Below, one piece after another: positions 1 to 11,460 of a stretch of 64,000 nt of DNA. The DNA is taken from assembly GCF_036324505.1 (NCBI RefSeq), contig NC_086361.1, positions 2,916,916 through 2,980,915 on the forward strand, read 5' to 3'. Source of the stretch: Eleginops maclovinus. Lineage: Eukaryota > Chordata > Actinopteri > Perciformes > Eleginopidae. The position numbers and the translations under genes were made by a program. Under the pieces are notes generated by a model. The model did not search any database, had not been told where the DNA came from, and saw nothing but the letters and a program-made list of their open reading frames with translations. How positions within the stretch are numbered: the stretch's first letter is position 1; each line of letters begins with the position of its first letter.

Positions 1-574
1 CTTTTTGTTGTAACACCTGATTACATCTGTTACCATAAGGAAAGACAGTTAACTTTTTTTGTATCCTGTTTACATGTATATGTATATGTAAACATGTAAT
101 CTATAACTCCCCAAACCTGTGTCTTTCTTTAACCAAAAGTGTCAAGATGTATCCTTTGATGTTTTCTTTGTTTAGGTTCCTTTTGACCAGATGAAGGGTT
201 ATTCCTAATCTAATGTGATTATTGATGCTTAATGTTTTGTGCGTTTAAGTGTTACTCATACACTTTACTGTAAGTAGGAGTATGTTACTCAGTGTGTGAG
301 TGTTGTTCTTTACACACCTTGAGTGTTTTTCTTAGAATTTAGGGCTCATGGCTCTGTGGACTCCAGTTCTATTGTATTGTGATTACTTTTATTGACCTGG
401 CTTTGTGCATAAGGCGCTGTCATGTTGAAACAGGAAAAATAAATACACAATACAATTGTTCACAAAAAGTTGAAAATACCATTGTCTTGAATATCATGTG
501 ATGCTGTAGCATTAACATTTAATTTCAATTTAGCTAAGAAGCTTAGTCAAAACATTGACTATTGATTGGAATGT
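1..574. other. Intergenic, no gene seen
   Basis: AT-rich sequence with stops in every frame and no recognisable exon, RNA gene or mobile-element protein. Nothing can be supported here. Confidence 0.5.
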
Positions 575-985
575 AACCATGTACTTAAGTAAACATCTGA
601 GGTACTTGTACTTTTTACTTCCCTACATTTTGTATGGATATGTTGTATTTTTAACTCAACTACATTCATTTACAGTTTTCGTTATCAATAACTTTGAACA
701 TAAGGATTATTAATAAAACATAAACAATGAAAATAATATGATATATTATTTAAAAAATACTCAAACCTTGAGAAACTACAACAATTTGTAAGCAGTTACA
801 ACAATTTTATAATAATATAATACTTAAAAAAGAGTCATTGTACATAATGAGTACTTTGATAGAAGTACATGTTACCAATAATACTTCTGTCTTATCAGCT
901 AACATTTAGAGTTCAGGACTTTTACATGTAGTGGAGTATTTTCTACTTTTACTGTAAAGGATTTCAGTACTTCTTCCACCTCTTG
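575..985. repeat. Dispersed TACTT-rich repeat, copy 1
   Basis: Both ends are rich in TACTT/AAGTA words (for example AGGTACTTGTACTTTTTACT near 600, and CAGTACTTCTTCCACCTCTT near 965) around an AT-rich core. The same layout recurs at about 4345, 17955, 33840 and 51412. This matches the general look of a very common teleost non-autonomous element that ends in 'agtacttgagtaaatgtact'-type sequence. Boundaries are approximate and no coding potential is seen. Confidence 0.5.
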
Positions 986-2274
986 TGTCTACATACATAC
1001 AGTATATCTTTTTATGTTCCTGAAGTGAGGAAAGTCATCTGATCACACTGAAGCAGTAAACCTGCTGACCCCTTTTCAAAGAAGAAGTTAAATTACAAAC
1101 CATTAGAGCAGAATCTATTTAGTCACATGGTGGACAAGTAGACACATGCATGTGAGATAATGTGATGTGAAGGAAACACCAGAGTTATGTAATGGTGGTG
1201 GGACAATGAGGCAATGCAGGATTCCCTCAAAACTTTCTACCTGCCCGGGCAAGGCTAGTGGAGACTCTGGATGGAAGGAAGGATGGGAGGGCGGAGTGGA
1301 GCTTTGTAGACGAGGTTGAAACCAGGTAGAACGAAACCTACGTGAAACCTGTGGTGGTGTGGTTTCCTGACTCACTTCTAAAGTAAACCAGTGAGCTGTT
1401 GCGTATGCAGAATATTTGTTCCTGTTTGTAAGTTGCAACATACACACATTTTCCACATTCACAGAGGAGGAGGGGTTTAGTACATAACAGTTCCAACCAT
1501 TTTCATAAGCTCACTGCAAAAGAAATTGGATGGATTAATAGATTAATATATTAAAAACATTGAAATGGAATGCTAATTAAAGTCAAAGTCAACTTTATTG
1601 TCCATTCCTCTATTTGTGTATAAAGACAGCGATCGAAATTCAGTTTCTCATCATCCAAAAGAATAAAAAAACACACTAGAGAAATGATTTTTTATGATCA
1701 AATATGAAAGCATGAAGTCACTGTGTACAAGCTGCACTCATTTATTTTCTTTCTCGTTGGGGGGTAAAGGACAAAACACAACATAGTCATACTACCATCT
1801 TACAAGTTGTCATGTCAAACATGGTAGTAAAACAGTTGCTTCCTTATACTGTTTTTGGCCACTGGATGAATATTATTTGAACAGTCAATATCTTTTAAGC
1901 CACTTGATGCACCAATACGCTCTCAGCTAACAGAATCAAAACCACAAATTTAGGAATTGATGAGGTCAGACTCCCTCAACCCAGCTTATTATTTATTAAT
2001 TTACTTGAATTGTTTTAATGATCAGCTCACAGTTGCTAAGAATGGGGTCATGAGACCAGAATATGTGGGTCACAAAACCAAAACTACGTTCCAACAGAAG
2101 CTTAAAATCCCTTTGACGGAGAGGAGTGTGTAGATGGTAAATCTGAGTTCGACATACATCACACATATATTTGATCTATTTTTTTTTCATATTGACGACA
2201 TCTTTGACTTTATATCCCTGAAAACTAAAGCTACATCAAGAAAAATAACAAAGACTGTGCTTGTTTGAACACAT

Positions 2275-2609
2275 TATACACACATCACGGTTTGGTTTTA
2301 TGTTGTTTGTGTTTGAGCTGCAGTAACAATGTAGAAAGCCGATTCCTGTTCCTCGCAACTCACACAGAGCATCATTTAGTGCCTCTTAAATTTAGACAAT
2401 GCTAAATTTAAATGCTGTTAACTTTGGAAAGCTAGCAACTAGCTAACTGTTAGCTTTGTGAGATAGCAAACATCCCCTTTAGTTAGTTAGCTGGGTAGCT
2501 AGCAAATCACCTGCCTGAGAGCTGTTAGTGGCATTCACTGTGATTCTCCTGCTAAACTGGGTATAACTGTCAAGCAAATCTGTGTGATATTATGGAGTTT
2601 CCTTTTGAT
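2275..2609 (+). pseudogene. Degenerate duplicate of ATAT1 promoter and first exon
   Basis: This block aligns over about 300 bp to the sequence directly upstream of the real ATAT1 start (17300-17645). Shared landmarks in the same order are GAGCTGCAGT, CAACTCACA, CATCATTTAG, GAGATAGCA, TTAGTTAGCT, GCTAGCAAA, CACCTGC and finally ATGGAGTTTCCTTTT, the first five ATAT1 codons. Here the next codons are GAT then TGA, so the frame reads MEFPFD and stops. Similarity fades after the start codon region, and no second exon follows before the Tc1 element. It is therefore a truncated, non-coding copy of the 5' end and not a second gene. It lies 15 kb upstream in the same orientation. Whether it keeps promoter activity cannot be read from sequence. 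Confidence 0.75.
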
Positions 2610-4344
2610 TGAAACGTTTCATGTTTAAATGCAAAGCACTAAGAATTAACCTTTGTATGAAAACTGCTTTACAAAAAAGCTGCATTGCATTGACAAACTA
2701 ATAACTGTTCATGGTGCAATATAACTACTAAACCATTGTCCCAACATGAGCCTCCAGAGCAACTTCAGCACTCCTGAAGTCCTTAAATGTTTGAAAATCT
2801 ACTAGATCTACTGTTATTATGAAGTATTTGATTGAAAACACGCACTCTGGTTCTTTGTTTGTTTCTTTTAAACAGGATCCATTTAACAACCTCTTTATTT
2901 TGAAAAACAAGGAAAACTGTCATTTTAGCGGGTATTCACTAGCTATTTGATATTTTATATAATATTTGGAAACAATTTTTTCTACAACTGTATTCACATT
3001 TTGTCTAAGTACAAGTACAGTACAAGTAACAGGTGCATGATTTAGCATTTTTGGCATGGTTTATTTGAAATTGCATAGACGGGACAGGAAATATCCTCCA
3101 ATTCTGGAATGTCCCCTCAATTTCCACTCTATATATTTCAATGTAGCAAATATGATACACATGGCGTTATGAGGTTAACAATTCAAAGTCTAAATTGGCA
3201 CAATACAGCTACAGTGTAGTTTTGGCAATGGAATTTTTAAGTCACAGACTCCTCCAATGCTTTGTTGCTGTTTTTGCTTTCCTTCTTTCATAAAACAAAG
3301 CACAGGAACATGCAGAAATAGAAGTAAAATGTGAATTACAAAAATTGAAAGTCACCAATGCGAAAGAAAATGCACAAATAAGCAAATTACACAAATACAA
3401 TGAGATGTAAATGGGAAAAACAGACTATTCCATAGTGTTAACAGTGTTTTTTGACCAAAGCTGACGTTGTAACCTGACTGCTTTCTGTCCCTAGCAGCTG
3501 TTTGCGTTACAGAAATAGCCAACCATATCCAAATTGACCCATCAAATAAAGTGTAATATACTGTACATATTTTGTACAGTATATTATATATATACTGTAC
3601 ATATATAAATATATATGTTTTATTTATATTAAAAACAAACAGTTTCTTTCTTCATTAATATTTACTCATCATATTTGCACTCTGCATTATTGCATCACTG
3701 TTTTTCTTGTCTACTATATGTTATAAATATATACACACTATATTTCATTTCATTTGGTGCTGCAAGCAAACATTCTCAACTGAACAGAGGAAGAGGAAGT
3801 GGTACAGGAAGAATCTTAAAAAGCACATGAAGAAACACAATGAATACAGTCCCTCTATTTCAGTCTTTATTAAGGGACCTTTAATATTTTAAAGTCTGTT
3901 TCTGTGAATTTTATTTTGGTTTTAGTTTTACAAGTTTAAACTAAAGGATTTCCGACTTGTGTCATTTTCGTGTCATTCTCCTTTTAAAATCATATCTATG
4001 TATGATATAATATTGATAATATGATATATGTGTGGACACCAATACATCTGAAACATAAGCAAAGTCACATAAAAAGAATTCATTTTTAATGGAACAAATG
4101 TTCAAACAAAAGTCAAACTGTTCAGACAGACAGAGACTGCCTTCTGCTGGACATTATACAAATTACAGTAACTGTCTGGGATGAGGCATCCATCTAAGCT
4201 TCCTGAAAACCATCACAGTGTTTTTGTACAAAAAAGGTTTTCTTGTACCTTCCTGCAAATTAAATTCTAAATGTACCCTCTAGAAAAGTAATTTCAGCAA
4301 AGGATTAAATGAAAGGTTAATGTTTTGAATAATACTAATGTGGT
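2610..4344. other. Intergenic, no gene seen
   Basis: AT-rich sequence without supportable exons. A short palindrome built on ACTGTACA/TGTACAGT lies near 3555-3600. Short open frames near 2728-2910 and 3707-3892 have low-complexity composition and no family resemblance. Confidence 0.4.
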
Positions 4345-4668
4345 GGTAGTAGTAGCAGAGGTGGAAGTACTCCAGATCTTGTACTTGTACGTAAAATTAG
4401 AAATACCAGAGTGTAGGAGTACCTAAAGTCCGATTTAAGTGTTGATTACATTTCACATCATTAATCCAAATCAGCAAAGTAAGTAAAGGTATGACATAAA
4501 TGTAGTGCAGTAAAAGTACACCATTTACCTCTGAATGGTAGTGGTGTAGAAGTACCAAGTCGCAGAAAATGGAAATACTCAAGTAAAGTAGCCTACAAGT
4601 ACCTCAAAAGTGTACTTAAATACAGTAGGCTACTTGAGTAAATGTACTTAGTTACTTTATACCACTGA
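4345..4668. repeat. Dispersed TACTT-rich repeat, copy 2
   Basis: Starts GGTGGAAGTACTCCAGATCT and ends TACTTGAGTAAATGTACTTA followed by GTTACTTTATACCACTG, the diagnostic end of this teleost repeat. The internal part is shorter than in the copy at 33840. Confidence 0.6.
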
Positions 4669-4683
4669 GTAGTAGTAGTATAG

Positions 4684-5142
4684 CAGGCCCGGCGCCAGAA
4701 CACATCTACACAGAGGGCATGTGATTTTCGTGGGAGGGCACACACAATTAATGTGCCGCGGCACAATATACATAACATAAAACAGCATGGCCAACAGCAA
4801 TGCGTAAAGACCTATCGCAAATACACACAAATAAAGGGCAACGTAGAAACCATTTTTGCAACGGCACACAGGCACTGGTAACACAGCACTCATGAGAAAG
4901 CCACAAATTCGCAATAAAAACATGATCTGAGAGGGAGTTGGTTGACAGCTAAACATGCTATCATATCAACCACGGCTTGCTTGCTTTTGTGACATTAAAA
5001 ACTCTTTAGCAACTTCGAACTCAGCGGTCAATTATAGTCGATTGTGACAGATCGAGAATATGCTTCACAGCTGGTAGGAGGGGCATCAATGACCGCTAGG
5101 GGGGGCACGGCCCTCGAATGCCCCCCCTTAGCGCCGGCACTG
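4684..5142. mobile_element. MITE-like element with GC-rich imperfect terminal inverted repeats
   Basis: The left end reads CAGGCCCGGCGCCAGAA and the right end, reverse-complemented, reads CAGTGCCGGCGCTAAGG. That gives about 15 bp of imperfect terminal inverted repeat starting with CAG, as in many hAT-type non-autonomous elements. The interior has no transposase similarity and no clean 8-bp target duplication is visible. The superfamily is an inference from the termini. Confidence 0.45.
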
Positions 5143-5169
5143 CTGGAAAACGATCCAGTTTCACCTGGT

Positions 5170-5450
5170 TGGGTTGATTAATCCCAAAATCATCTGGGGC
5201 TGTTGGTCTTCCCAGCAAACAGGGGACGTCCCCCATTGGTCCCCACCACAACGTTCTCTGCGGCACGTTACTGGGACGTTATTGACGTTTGCAACAAGTT
5301 CTAGTTTGGTCCCTCGGATAACGTTCTTATTTGGTCCTTCAAAAACATTTTGCGAACGTCCCGTTTTGGTCCCCCGTATAATTGAGACGTTAACGGGACT
5401 TTCCTGGGAAGTTTATTTATTTTTTCATATTTGTACACGAGCGCACACAT
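5170..5450. repeat. ACGT-periodic dispersed repeat
   Basis: A stretch starting TTCCCAGCAAACAGGGGACG contains repeated ACGT-centred words (GGGACGTTATTGACGTTTG, GCGAACGTCCCG, GAGACGTTAACGGGAC) spaced about 15-40 bp. This style of repeat is common in teleost genomes. The open frame across it is not supported as a gene. Confidence 0.4.
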
Positions 5451-5459
5451 AGCCTACAT

Positions 5460-6240
5460 ACTGTAGCTGGGTGCTGGGAAAAGCAGCTCAGGGCCTGACT
5501 CCTCCCCGAACCACTCCCCCTAATTACAGAGAGTATAAATGGCACCTGCTGCAATCATCCTTCCCCATGGCCCTGTCCTCATGGTCGGTGGTGCAGGTAG
5601 GCTGTCTTTGACCACATGTTGACAACAAGTTATTGTCTCTTTGTACTGACTTGCTTATATTTCCTTACAGTTGTCTGCTGACTTCCTATGGTGGTAAGTG
5701 GAGCCTGAAGGAATACAAATTGTTTGTACCACATGGCCATCCATTTTTTAACCATTGTTGTACCATTTGTTTTAGGTTTACCTGCTGCTGTTTTGTTTAT
5801 TGCTGTTTTGTTCACTGCTGTTTTGTTCATTGCTGTTTAGTTTAGTTTTGTATAGTTACTCTGGTTGTGTTTACTTTAGTTCCTTTTGCCAGCTGGGATT
5901 TTCTTGTTTGTTTAGATTTAGTTATTAGTCTTAGTTTGCTATTCAAGCTGAGTGCCAGTATATGGGGAGGGCTAGTCCGTATCACGGTTTGCTGTGGTGG
6001 AGATCACCGGGGAGCACGAATGAGTGACCTACTTGCTGTGACTGGTTTGCTGTGACTGCACCTGTGAGCATTTGGTTGCACCCGAGTGTCACAAAGTAGT
6101 ATGCGACCCCATTAACTGGCCTCATCTCACCGAGGTTTAGTTTATTTCTCTGTTTTGATTTAAATGTCAGCTTTTACATAAAGATTTTAAAACCTTTTGT
6201 TAGTAATAAAGATATTAAACTGTACTATTGTTTACAGCGT
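5460..6240 (+). other. Promoter-like or LTR-like segment, unassigned
   Basis: A GC-richer block carries a good TATA box (TATAAAT at 5534-5540), runs through a short tandem repeat of TTTTGTTCATTGCTG-like units (about 5785-5840), and reaches AATAAA near 6205. TATA followed by AATAAA within 700 bp resembles a solo LTR. No inverted TG...CA ends or partner LTR could be fixed, so this stays unassigned. Confidence 0.25.
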
Positions 6241-6974
6241 GATGACTTTGTATTTTCTCTTTAGCATCCTCTTCCTTAGCTTCTTTTGTTGTTTTATTCA
6301 TAATTAATAAAAGTTTCTTTTCTGTACAAAACATGTCTGCCCCTCAGTACGAACTTGTGCCCAAATCTTTGAAGGTTTATATCTTGGGGTGCAAGTCCCC
6401 AGGTAGCATTGTCGGTCCCCCTTTTATTAAACTTTAATACTCTAGATTTTCACCTCACCACCCCACCACAATACCAACCTGTTTATTGCCAAACGGGCAG
6501 AGATCAGACTTGACTCAGTGCACCTCAACACTATCTGATTACTTAAGATTAATCAATGGCAACTTTTTCTTCTGCTAGAAAACGCTATAACTGAATGTAC
6601 TTATGCAAACACGTGTGGCAACCCACCATACACATTTAAGACAATCCTAGTCTGCATTAATCACTGCAAATTGGTCGAAGTGGGATGGTGAATGAAACTA
6701 CCCACCTATATGCAGGCTTCAGAGAAAATGTAAACACTGTACCTCTTTGTTCTAAAGGCCACAAAGGAGATTCAGTGAAACTCCAAAATAAATGTACACT
6801 TGCTTCAGGTTTATCAAAGTGTAGCTGTGCTGATAGTCATTGTGCCAGCTTCTCACATGGTCACACGAAGGGAATCAGGTCGAAAAATGTTCCATATCTT
6901 AAAAGGCAAATGTTGGGTATCAGTGGTTAGGTATACAATATACTGTAGAACTTCTATAACGTGTTTCCCTCTTA

Positions 6975-8568
6975 CAGTGGGGCAAGAAAGTATTTAGTCA
7001 GCCACCAATTGTGCAAGTTCTCCCATTTAAAAAGATGAGAGGCCTGTAATTTTTATCATAGGTATACCTCAACTATGAGAGACAGAATGGGGGAAACAAT
7101 CCAGGAAATCACTGTCTGATTTTTAAAGAATTAATTGGTAAATTCCTCGGTAAAATAAGTATTTGGTCACCTACAAACAAGCAAGATTTCTGGCTCTCAC
7201 AGACCTGTAACTTCTTTAAGAGGCTCCTCTGTCCTCCACTCGTTACCTGTATTAATGGCACCTTTTTGAACTCGTTATCAGTATAAAAGACACCTGTCCA
7301 CAACCTCAAACGGTCATACTCCAAACTCCACTATGGCCAAGACCAAAGAGCTGTCAGAGACCAGAGACAAAATTGTAGACCTGCACCAGGCTGGGAAAAC
7401 TGAATCTGCAATAGGTAAGCAGCTTGGTGTGAAGAAATCAACTGTGGGAGCAATTATTAGAAAATGGAAGACATACAAGACCACTGCTAATCTCCCTCCA
7501 TCTGGGGCTCCACGCAAGATCTCACCCCGTGGGGTCAAAATGATCACAAGAACGGTGAGCAAAAATCCCAGAACCACACGGGGGGACCTAGTGAATGACC
7601 TGCAGAGAGCTGGGACCAAAGTAACAGAGGCTACCATCAGTAACACACTACGCCGCCAGGGACTTAAATCCTGCAGTTCCAGACGTGTCCCCCTGCTTAA
7701 GCCAGTACATGTCCAGGCCCGTCTGAAGTTTGCTAGAGGGCATTTGGATGATCCAGAAGAGGATTGGGAGAATGTCATATGGTCAGATGAAACCAAAATA
7801 GAACTTTTTGGTAAAAACTCAACTCGTCGTGTTTGGAGGAGAAAGAATGCAGAGTTGCATCCAAAGAACACCATACCTACTGTGAAGCATGGGGGTGGAA
7901 ACATCATGCTTTGGGGCTGTTTTTCTGCAAAGGGACCAGGACGACTGATCCGTGTAAAGGAAAGAATGAATGGGGCCATGTATCGTGAGATTTTGAGTGA
8001 AAACCTCCTTCCATCAGCAAGGGCACTGAAGATGAAGCGTGGCTGGGTCTTTCAGCATGACAATGATCCCAAACACACCGCCAGGGCAACGACGGAGTGG
8101 CTTCGTAAGAAGCATTTCAAGGTCCTGGAGTGGCCTAGCCAGTCTCCAGATCTCAACCCCATAGAAAATCTTTGGAGGGAGTTGAAAGTCCGTGTTGCCC
8201 AGCGACAGCCCCAAAACATCACTGCTTTAGAGGAGATCTGCATGGAGGAATGGGCCAAAATACCAGCAACAGTGTGTGAAAACCTTGTGAAGACTTACAG
8301 AAAACGTTTGACCTCTGTCATTGCCAACAAAGGGTGTATAACAAAGTATTGAGATGAACTTTTGTTATTGACCAAATACTTATTTTCCACAATCATTTGA
8401 AAATCAATTCTTTAAAAATCCTACAATGTGATTTCCTGGATTTATTTTTCTCATTCTGTCTCTCATAGTTGAGGTATACCTATGATACAAATTACAGGCC
8501 TCTCTCATCTTTTTAAATGGGAGAACTTGCACAATTGGTGGCTGACTAAATACTTTTTTGCCCCACTG
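6975..8568 (+). mobile_element. Complete Tc1/mariner element, copy A
   Basis: The element is bounded by CAGTGGGGCAAGAAAGTATT at the left and its inverted copy (AATACTTTTTTGCCCCACTG) at the right. It is flanked by TA on both sides (6973-6974 and 8569-8570), the Tc1/mariner target duplication. The inverted repeats are long, about 200 bp, and repeat the block near GTATACCTCAACTATGAGAG at both inner ends. A single intact transposase lies inside. It closely matches copy B at 26974-28577, so both come from one recently active family. It lies in intergenic DNA upstream of ATAT1. Confidence 0.95.
7333..8352 (+). CDS. Tc1-like DD34E transposase (copy A)
   Basis: A 339-residue cut-and-paste transposase, the usual Tc1 length, that would bind the inverted repeats and move the element into TA sites. 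The N-terminal bipartite DNA-binding region (about 1-120) has a helix-turn-helix around residues 25-47 ([12 protein letters not shown]) and a basic linker [10 protein letters not shown]. The catalytic triad is complete: Asp152 in IWSDETK, Asp243 in [10 protein letters not shown] and Glu278 in LNPIENLW, with the family's 34-residue spacing. The glycine-rich box [13 protein letters not shown] is present. The start ATG follows a short leader just inside the inverted repeat. Relative to copy B it lacks one codon near residue 9 and has six substitutions, including Thr for Lys in ATTEW and Cys for Tyr in GCITKY. The frame is open throughout; activity is not proven. Confidence 0.95.
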   Translation: MAKTKELSETRDKIVDLHQAGKTESAIGKQLGVKKSTVGAIIRKWKTYKTTANLPPSGAPRKISPRGVKMITRTVSKNPRTTRGDLVNDLQRAGTKVTEATISNTLRRQGLKSCSSRRVPLLKPVHVQARLKFARGHLDDPEEDWENVIWSDETKIELFGKNSTRRVWRRKNAELHPKNTIPTVKHGGGNIMLWGCFSAKGPGRLIRVKERMNGAMYREILSENLLPSARALKMKRGWVFQHDNDPKHTARATTEWLRKKHFKVLEWPSQSPDLNPIENLWRELKVRVAQRQPQNITALEEICMEEWAKIPATVCENLVKTYRKRLTSVIANKGCITKY

Positions 8569-8570
8569 TA

Positions 8571-9479
8571 TGTGTTAAGATTTAATCCAACAGTGAGCTA
8601 TTAACCGCAAAGGGATCGGTGATATGCTTCTGGATCAGTTAATGTTAACTGTTTGTGTGGATATGTTGAAGTCAGTATCAATATTTGCAATTCATTCAAG
8701 AACAAAACAGACATGAAATTGAGTAAGAAAAACAAAAATGGGGGGAAAAAAAAGGAGAAAACCAGTGATGTCAATTTGGTACAACATTTTAAAGTTTTTT
8801 AGTTTGCCAGTTAGAACATTCATGCCCTTGGACGCTTGATTTCAACCATAAATGAACATACATTAAAGTTATGCAACGTAAAACAGTCAACTCAACAGGC
8901 ACCGCATGTCCTGAAATATTGTTTTTGACTTTCCTGAAAAATGAAAAAAACCAAATGTAATTGTTTGGATGGATTTAATTGCTATTACTAATAATTAAGA
9001 GGTATGGACACAACCAAGCTGGTATGCTTTAACTTGACATTTAATACACTAGCTAAACAATAGGAAAAAAGTAATCAGAACAGAGAGACCTTACACATTT
9101 GCCACTGAGAACAACCACAAAGCAGACATGTTATGACGAGTAAACTTTAAGTAAGCATATCTTAAGCATAACAATCTGTAATACCTTATTTGTGTTCTCC
9201 AGTACAAAAAAAAGGAAACAATCCCAGCTGAAACGTTTTTCAGCCCATTTTGAGAAACGTAAGCATAAGGATTTGTAGTCTTTTTAAAACACTGATACAA
9301 TGCCGAATAAACATTGTACCTGCTGGTTTGTATACTGCTAAGTTATGACCCCATTACAGTATTGAGGCAATAATATGTAAACTGGCAACTTTTCACAGTT
9401 TTAACAGTTACATGTTTTATTGATGATCACATCAATAAACAGATTAGGACACACATGTACAAAATACAGTGAATGATAT
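8571..9479. other. Intergenic, no gene seen
   Basis: AT-rich sequence after the Tc1 copy. On the - strand an AATAAA (plus-strand TTTATT near 9416) could serve the candidate exon at 9480-9581. No other feature is supportable. Confidence 0.35.
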
Positions 9480-9581
9480 TTAGTGTGCGTGTGTCTCTGT
9501 GAAATCAGGTAGCACTCTGTTGTCCCCCATTCGGTCCGGCGGGTACCGAAAGCACTTTTTCACGGGCCTCTGGCTGCCTCC
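9480..9581 (-). CDS. Possible terminal coding exon of an unidentified gene
   Basis: Read on the minus strand, a TTTTTATAG acceptor is followed by 34 in-phase codons (beginning GGSQRPVKKCFRYPP) and a TAA. A polyadenylation signal AATAAA lies about 60 bp further on. It joins in phase 0 to the open candidate exon at 10404-10478. I do not recognise the peptide, and no further upstream exons could be found before the Rex3 LINE. It could equally be a chance open stretch. Confidence 0.25.
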   Translation of the reverse strand, partial: GGSQRPVKKCFRYPPDRMGDNRVLPDFTETHAH

Positions 9582-10094
9582 CTATAAAAACAACAACAGC
9601 AACAAACAACATTATCAGACTTAATATCATTATCAGAGTCAAAAGCAGAACTATGCACAGATACTTTAGATTGCCATGAGTTAGATTGACATTACCATGA
9701 TCAGACTACTGCCCATATTGTAAGGATCGATTCAAGACTAAATATGAATATGTTACATTCATGTATATTTACAGATAGTCATTCTTAGGGTGGATTCTGC
9801 CTTACAGGTTAAAACAACACCTAAACATCTGGACTCACATTCATCAAAGGTAAATCCAGTGCCTTGCAAAAGTATTCAACCACCCTGAAAGTCATCACCA
9901 TTTTCTCACTTAGAAAAGATACATGTCATTTCCTTCTCCGAATCTGTGAAACATACTACAGCATAACTGTTTAGAATGAAAATGCTGGTTGAGAAAGTAT
10001 GTGCAAGTATCTTTTGTAAACCAGACAATGGGGATGATTTTCAGGAGTTAATACCCGAGTCATTTTGCCTTAGCTGGTTGATAAAGATGTTGAT

Positions 10095-10250
10095 GGTATT
10101 ACTACCAGGGGCATTGCGACAGGGGAGGCAAAACAGGCAGTTGCCTTGGGCCCCGAGCTGGAAGGGAGGGGGCCCCCCAAATACAGCTACATTACTCCAC
10201 AGCAACAACAATTGCATGAGAGAAACCCCCTCGAAATCAATGATTTTGTG
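10095..10250. repeat. GC-rich transposon-like fragment
   Basis: A GC-rich island in AT-rich DNA contains GGGGAGGCAAAACAGGCAG and GGAGGGGGCCCCCCAAAT. Such segments often mark ends of hAT-type non-autonomous elements in fish. No partner end is clear, so this is a weak call. Confidence 0.25.
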
Positions 10251-10403
10251 CAGGACACTACAATGACAATGGTTAGAAACCCCATACCATTAACTTGCTA
10301 CTAAGAGCTTCAAAAATACAGCACGGCAGCACCTTAAAATGTAATAACCTATTGTTAGACTTTGTACCCTCACAAAACTAACACAATCAGGGTGAAAAAT
10401 TAC

Positions 10404-10478
10404 CAGTGTAAAAGATGCTGCTGCTTGGGACTGGCTGCATGTACAGGGGAGAGTGATGTCTTTCCTACCAATTGTACC
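10404..10478 (-). CDS. Possible internal exon paired with 9480-9581
   Basis: On the minus strand a pyrimidine-rich acceptor (TTCATCTTGTCTTTCAG) precedes 75 nt that are open in two frames, then a GTAATT donor. In one frame it reads GTIGRKDITLPC and joins in phase to the open exon at 9480-9581. In the other it reads VQLVGKTSLSPV and reaches a stop soon after the junction. The function is unknown and the exon is a hypothesis based on splice signals only. Confidence 0.22.
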
Positions 10479-11149
10479 CTGAAAGACAAGATGAATAACT
10501 TCAGAAATCATGAACAATGGTCATAACATGACAGTACCTTGGGTGCAGTTACACTTCCACAGAAAACAAAGCAATGAAGAACCAATTGTGAAGAACTAAA
10601 ATTCTTGAGACAGAAAAAAAAAAAGTGGAAAACTTCAAGAACGTCCCAGATAAATAACTTTGTTGTTGTACATGGATGCTAACAGTGACAGATCAGAAGA
10701 TGCTCGTTTGGACTCCGTCCAACAGATAAATCCATGCCATCTGACATGTAAGTAGTCTACATATATCTAAATTCATTCATGACTTGGCATTATAATACAT
10801 AGAATACATTGAGTTACATGAAATCGCCTACATTATCTTAAAGCCTATTAGTATTGTTGCTAGCTGAGGGAGAGAGATCTGTCTGTGTTCTTACAGCCCA
10901 CAACTCCACCAGGTTTGAGCTCAGACACCACAGGAGCACAAGGGGGTTGTAGTAGTTGGTGCTTTTGTCCCTTATTTACATAACATACATTAGATTAGAA
11001 GTAGATTTTCTGTGACCTTCTCAGAGTCTAATGCTTAAGGCTTAATATTTTGCTTGGAGCACATTTTTATAAAAGATTGACGTCAACATTTCAAACGTGT
11101 CAATAATAACAGAGCCACTGTCTTCCTATAGGGTGTTGTTTCTCCCAAG

Positions 11150-11460
11150 CTTTTGTTTTACATCTGCCCACACTGGGAGACATCTTCAGAACCACAGAGC
11201 CAGCAGTATTCTGAAGGATACAACTCACCCTGGTCATGATCTTTTCTCTCTGCTGTTTTGGGAACTACACAGCAAATTTAGTTGTACAATAATGTGCAAT
11301 GACAATAAGGCATTCTATTGTATTGTATGCACCAGAGCCCACACTGCTAGATTGAGGAACAGTTTCCATCCCAGAGCAATAAGCCTCCTAAAGCAACCTG
11401 CCAAGACACCACAGACTATAAGACTATATGAAGCTGCTACCTTACATGCACTGTACTGAC
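11150..11460 (+). mobile_element. Decayed 3' fragment of a Rex1/L2-type LINE
   Basis: A short frame reading RAHTARLRNSFHPRAISLL resembles the C-terminal 'LRDSFIPQAIRLLN' box seen in the intact fragment at 14210-14701. It is interrupted by a segment containing GTGCAATGACAATAAGGCATTCTATTGTATT, split here as GTGCAATGACAATAAGGCAT then TCTATTGTATTGTATG, which looks like a LINE/SINE 3' tail. The fragment is non-functional. Confidence 0.45.

Noticed and set aside
1115..1462. A 115-codon minus-strand frame
   Set aside because: No domain, no splice context and composition like the surrounding non-coding DNA.
7314..7979. A 221-codon open frame on the minus strand, repeated at 27320-27988
   Set aside because: It is antisense to the Tc1 transposase in both copies and conserved only because the transposase is.
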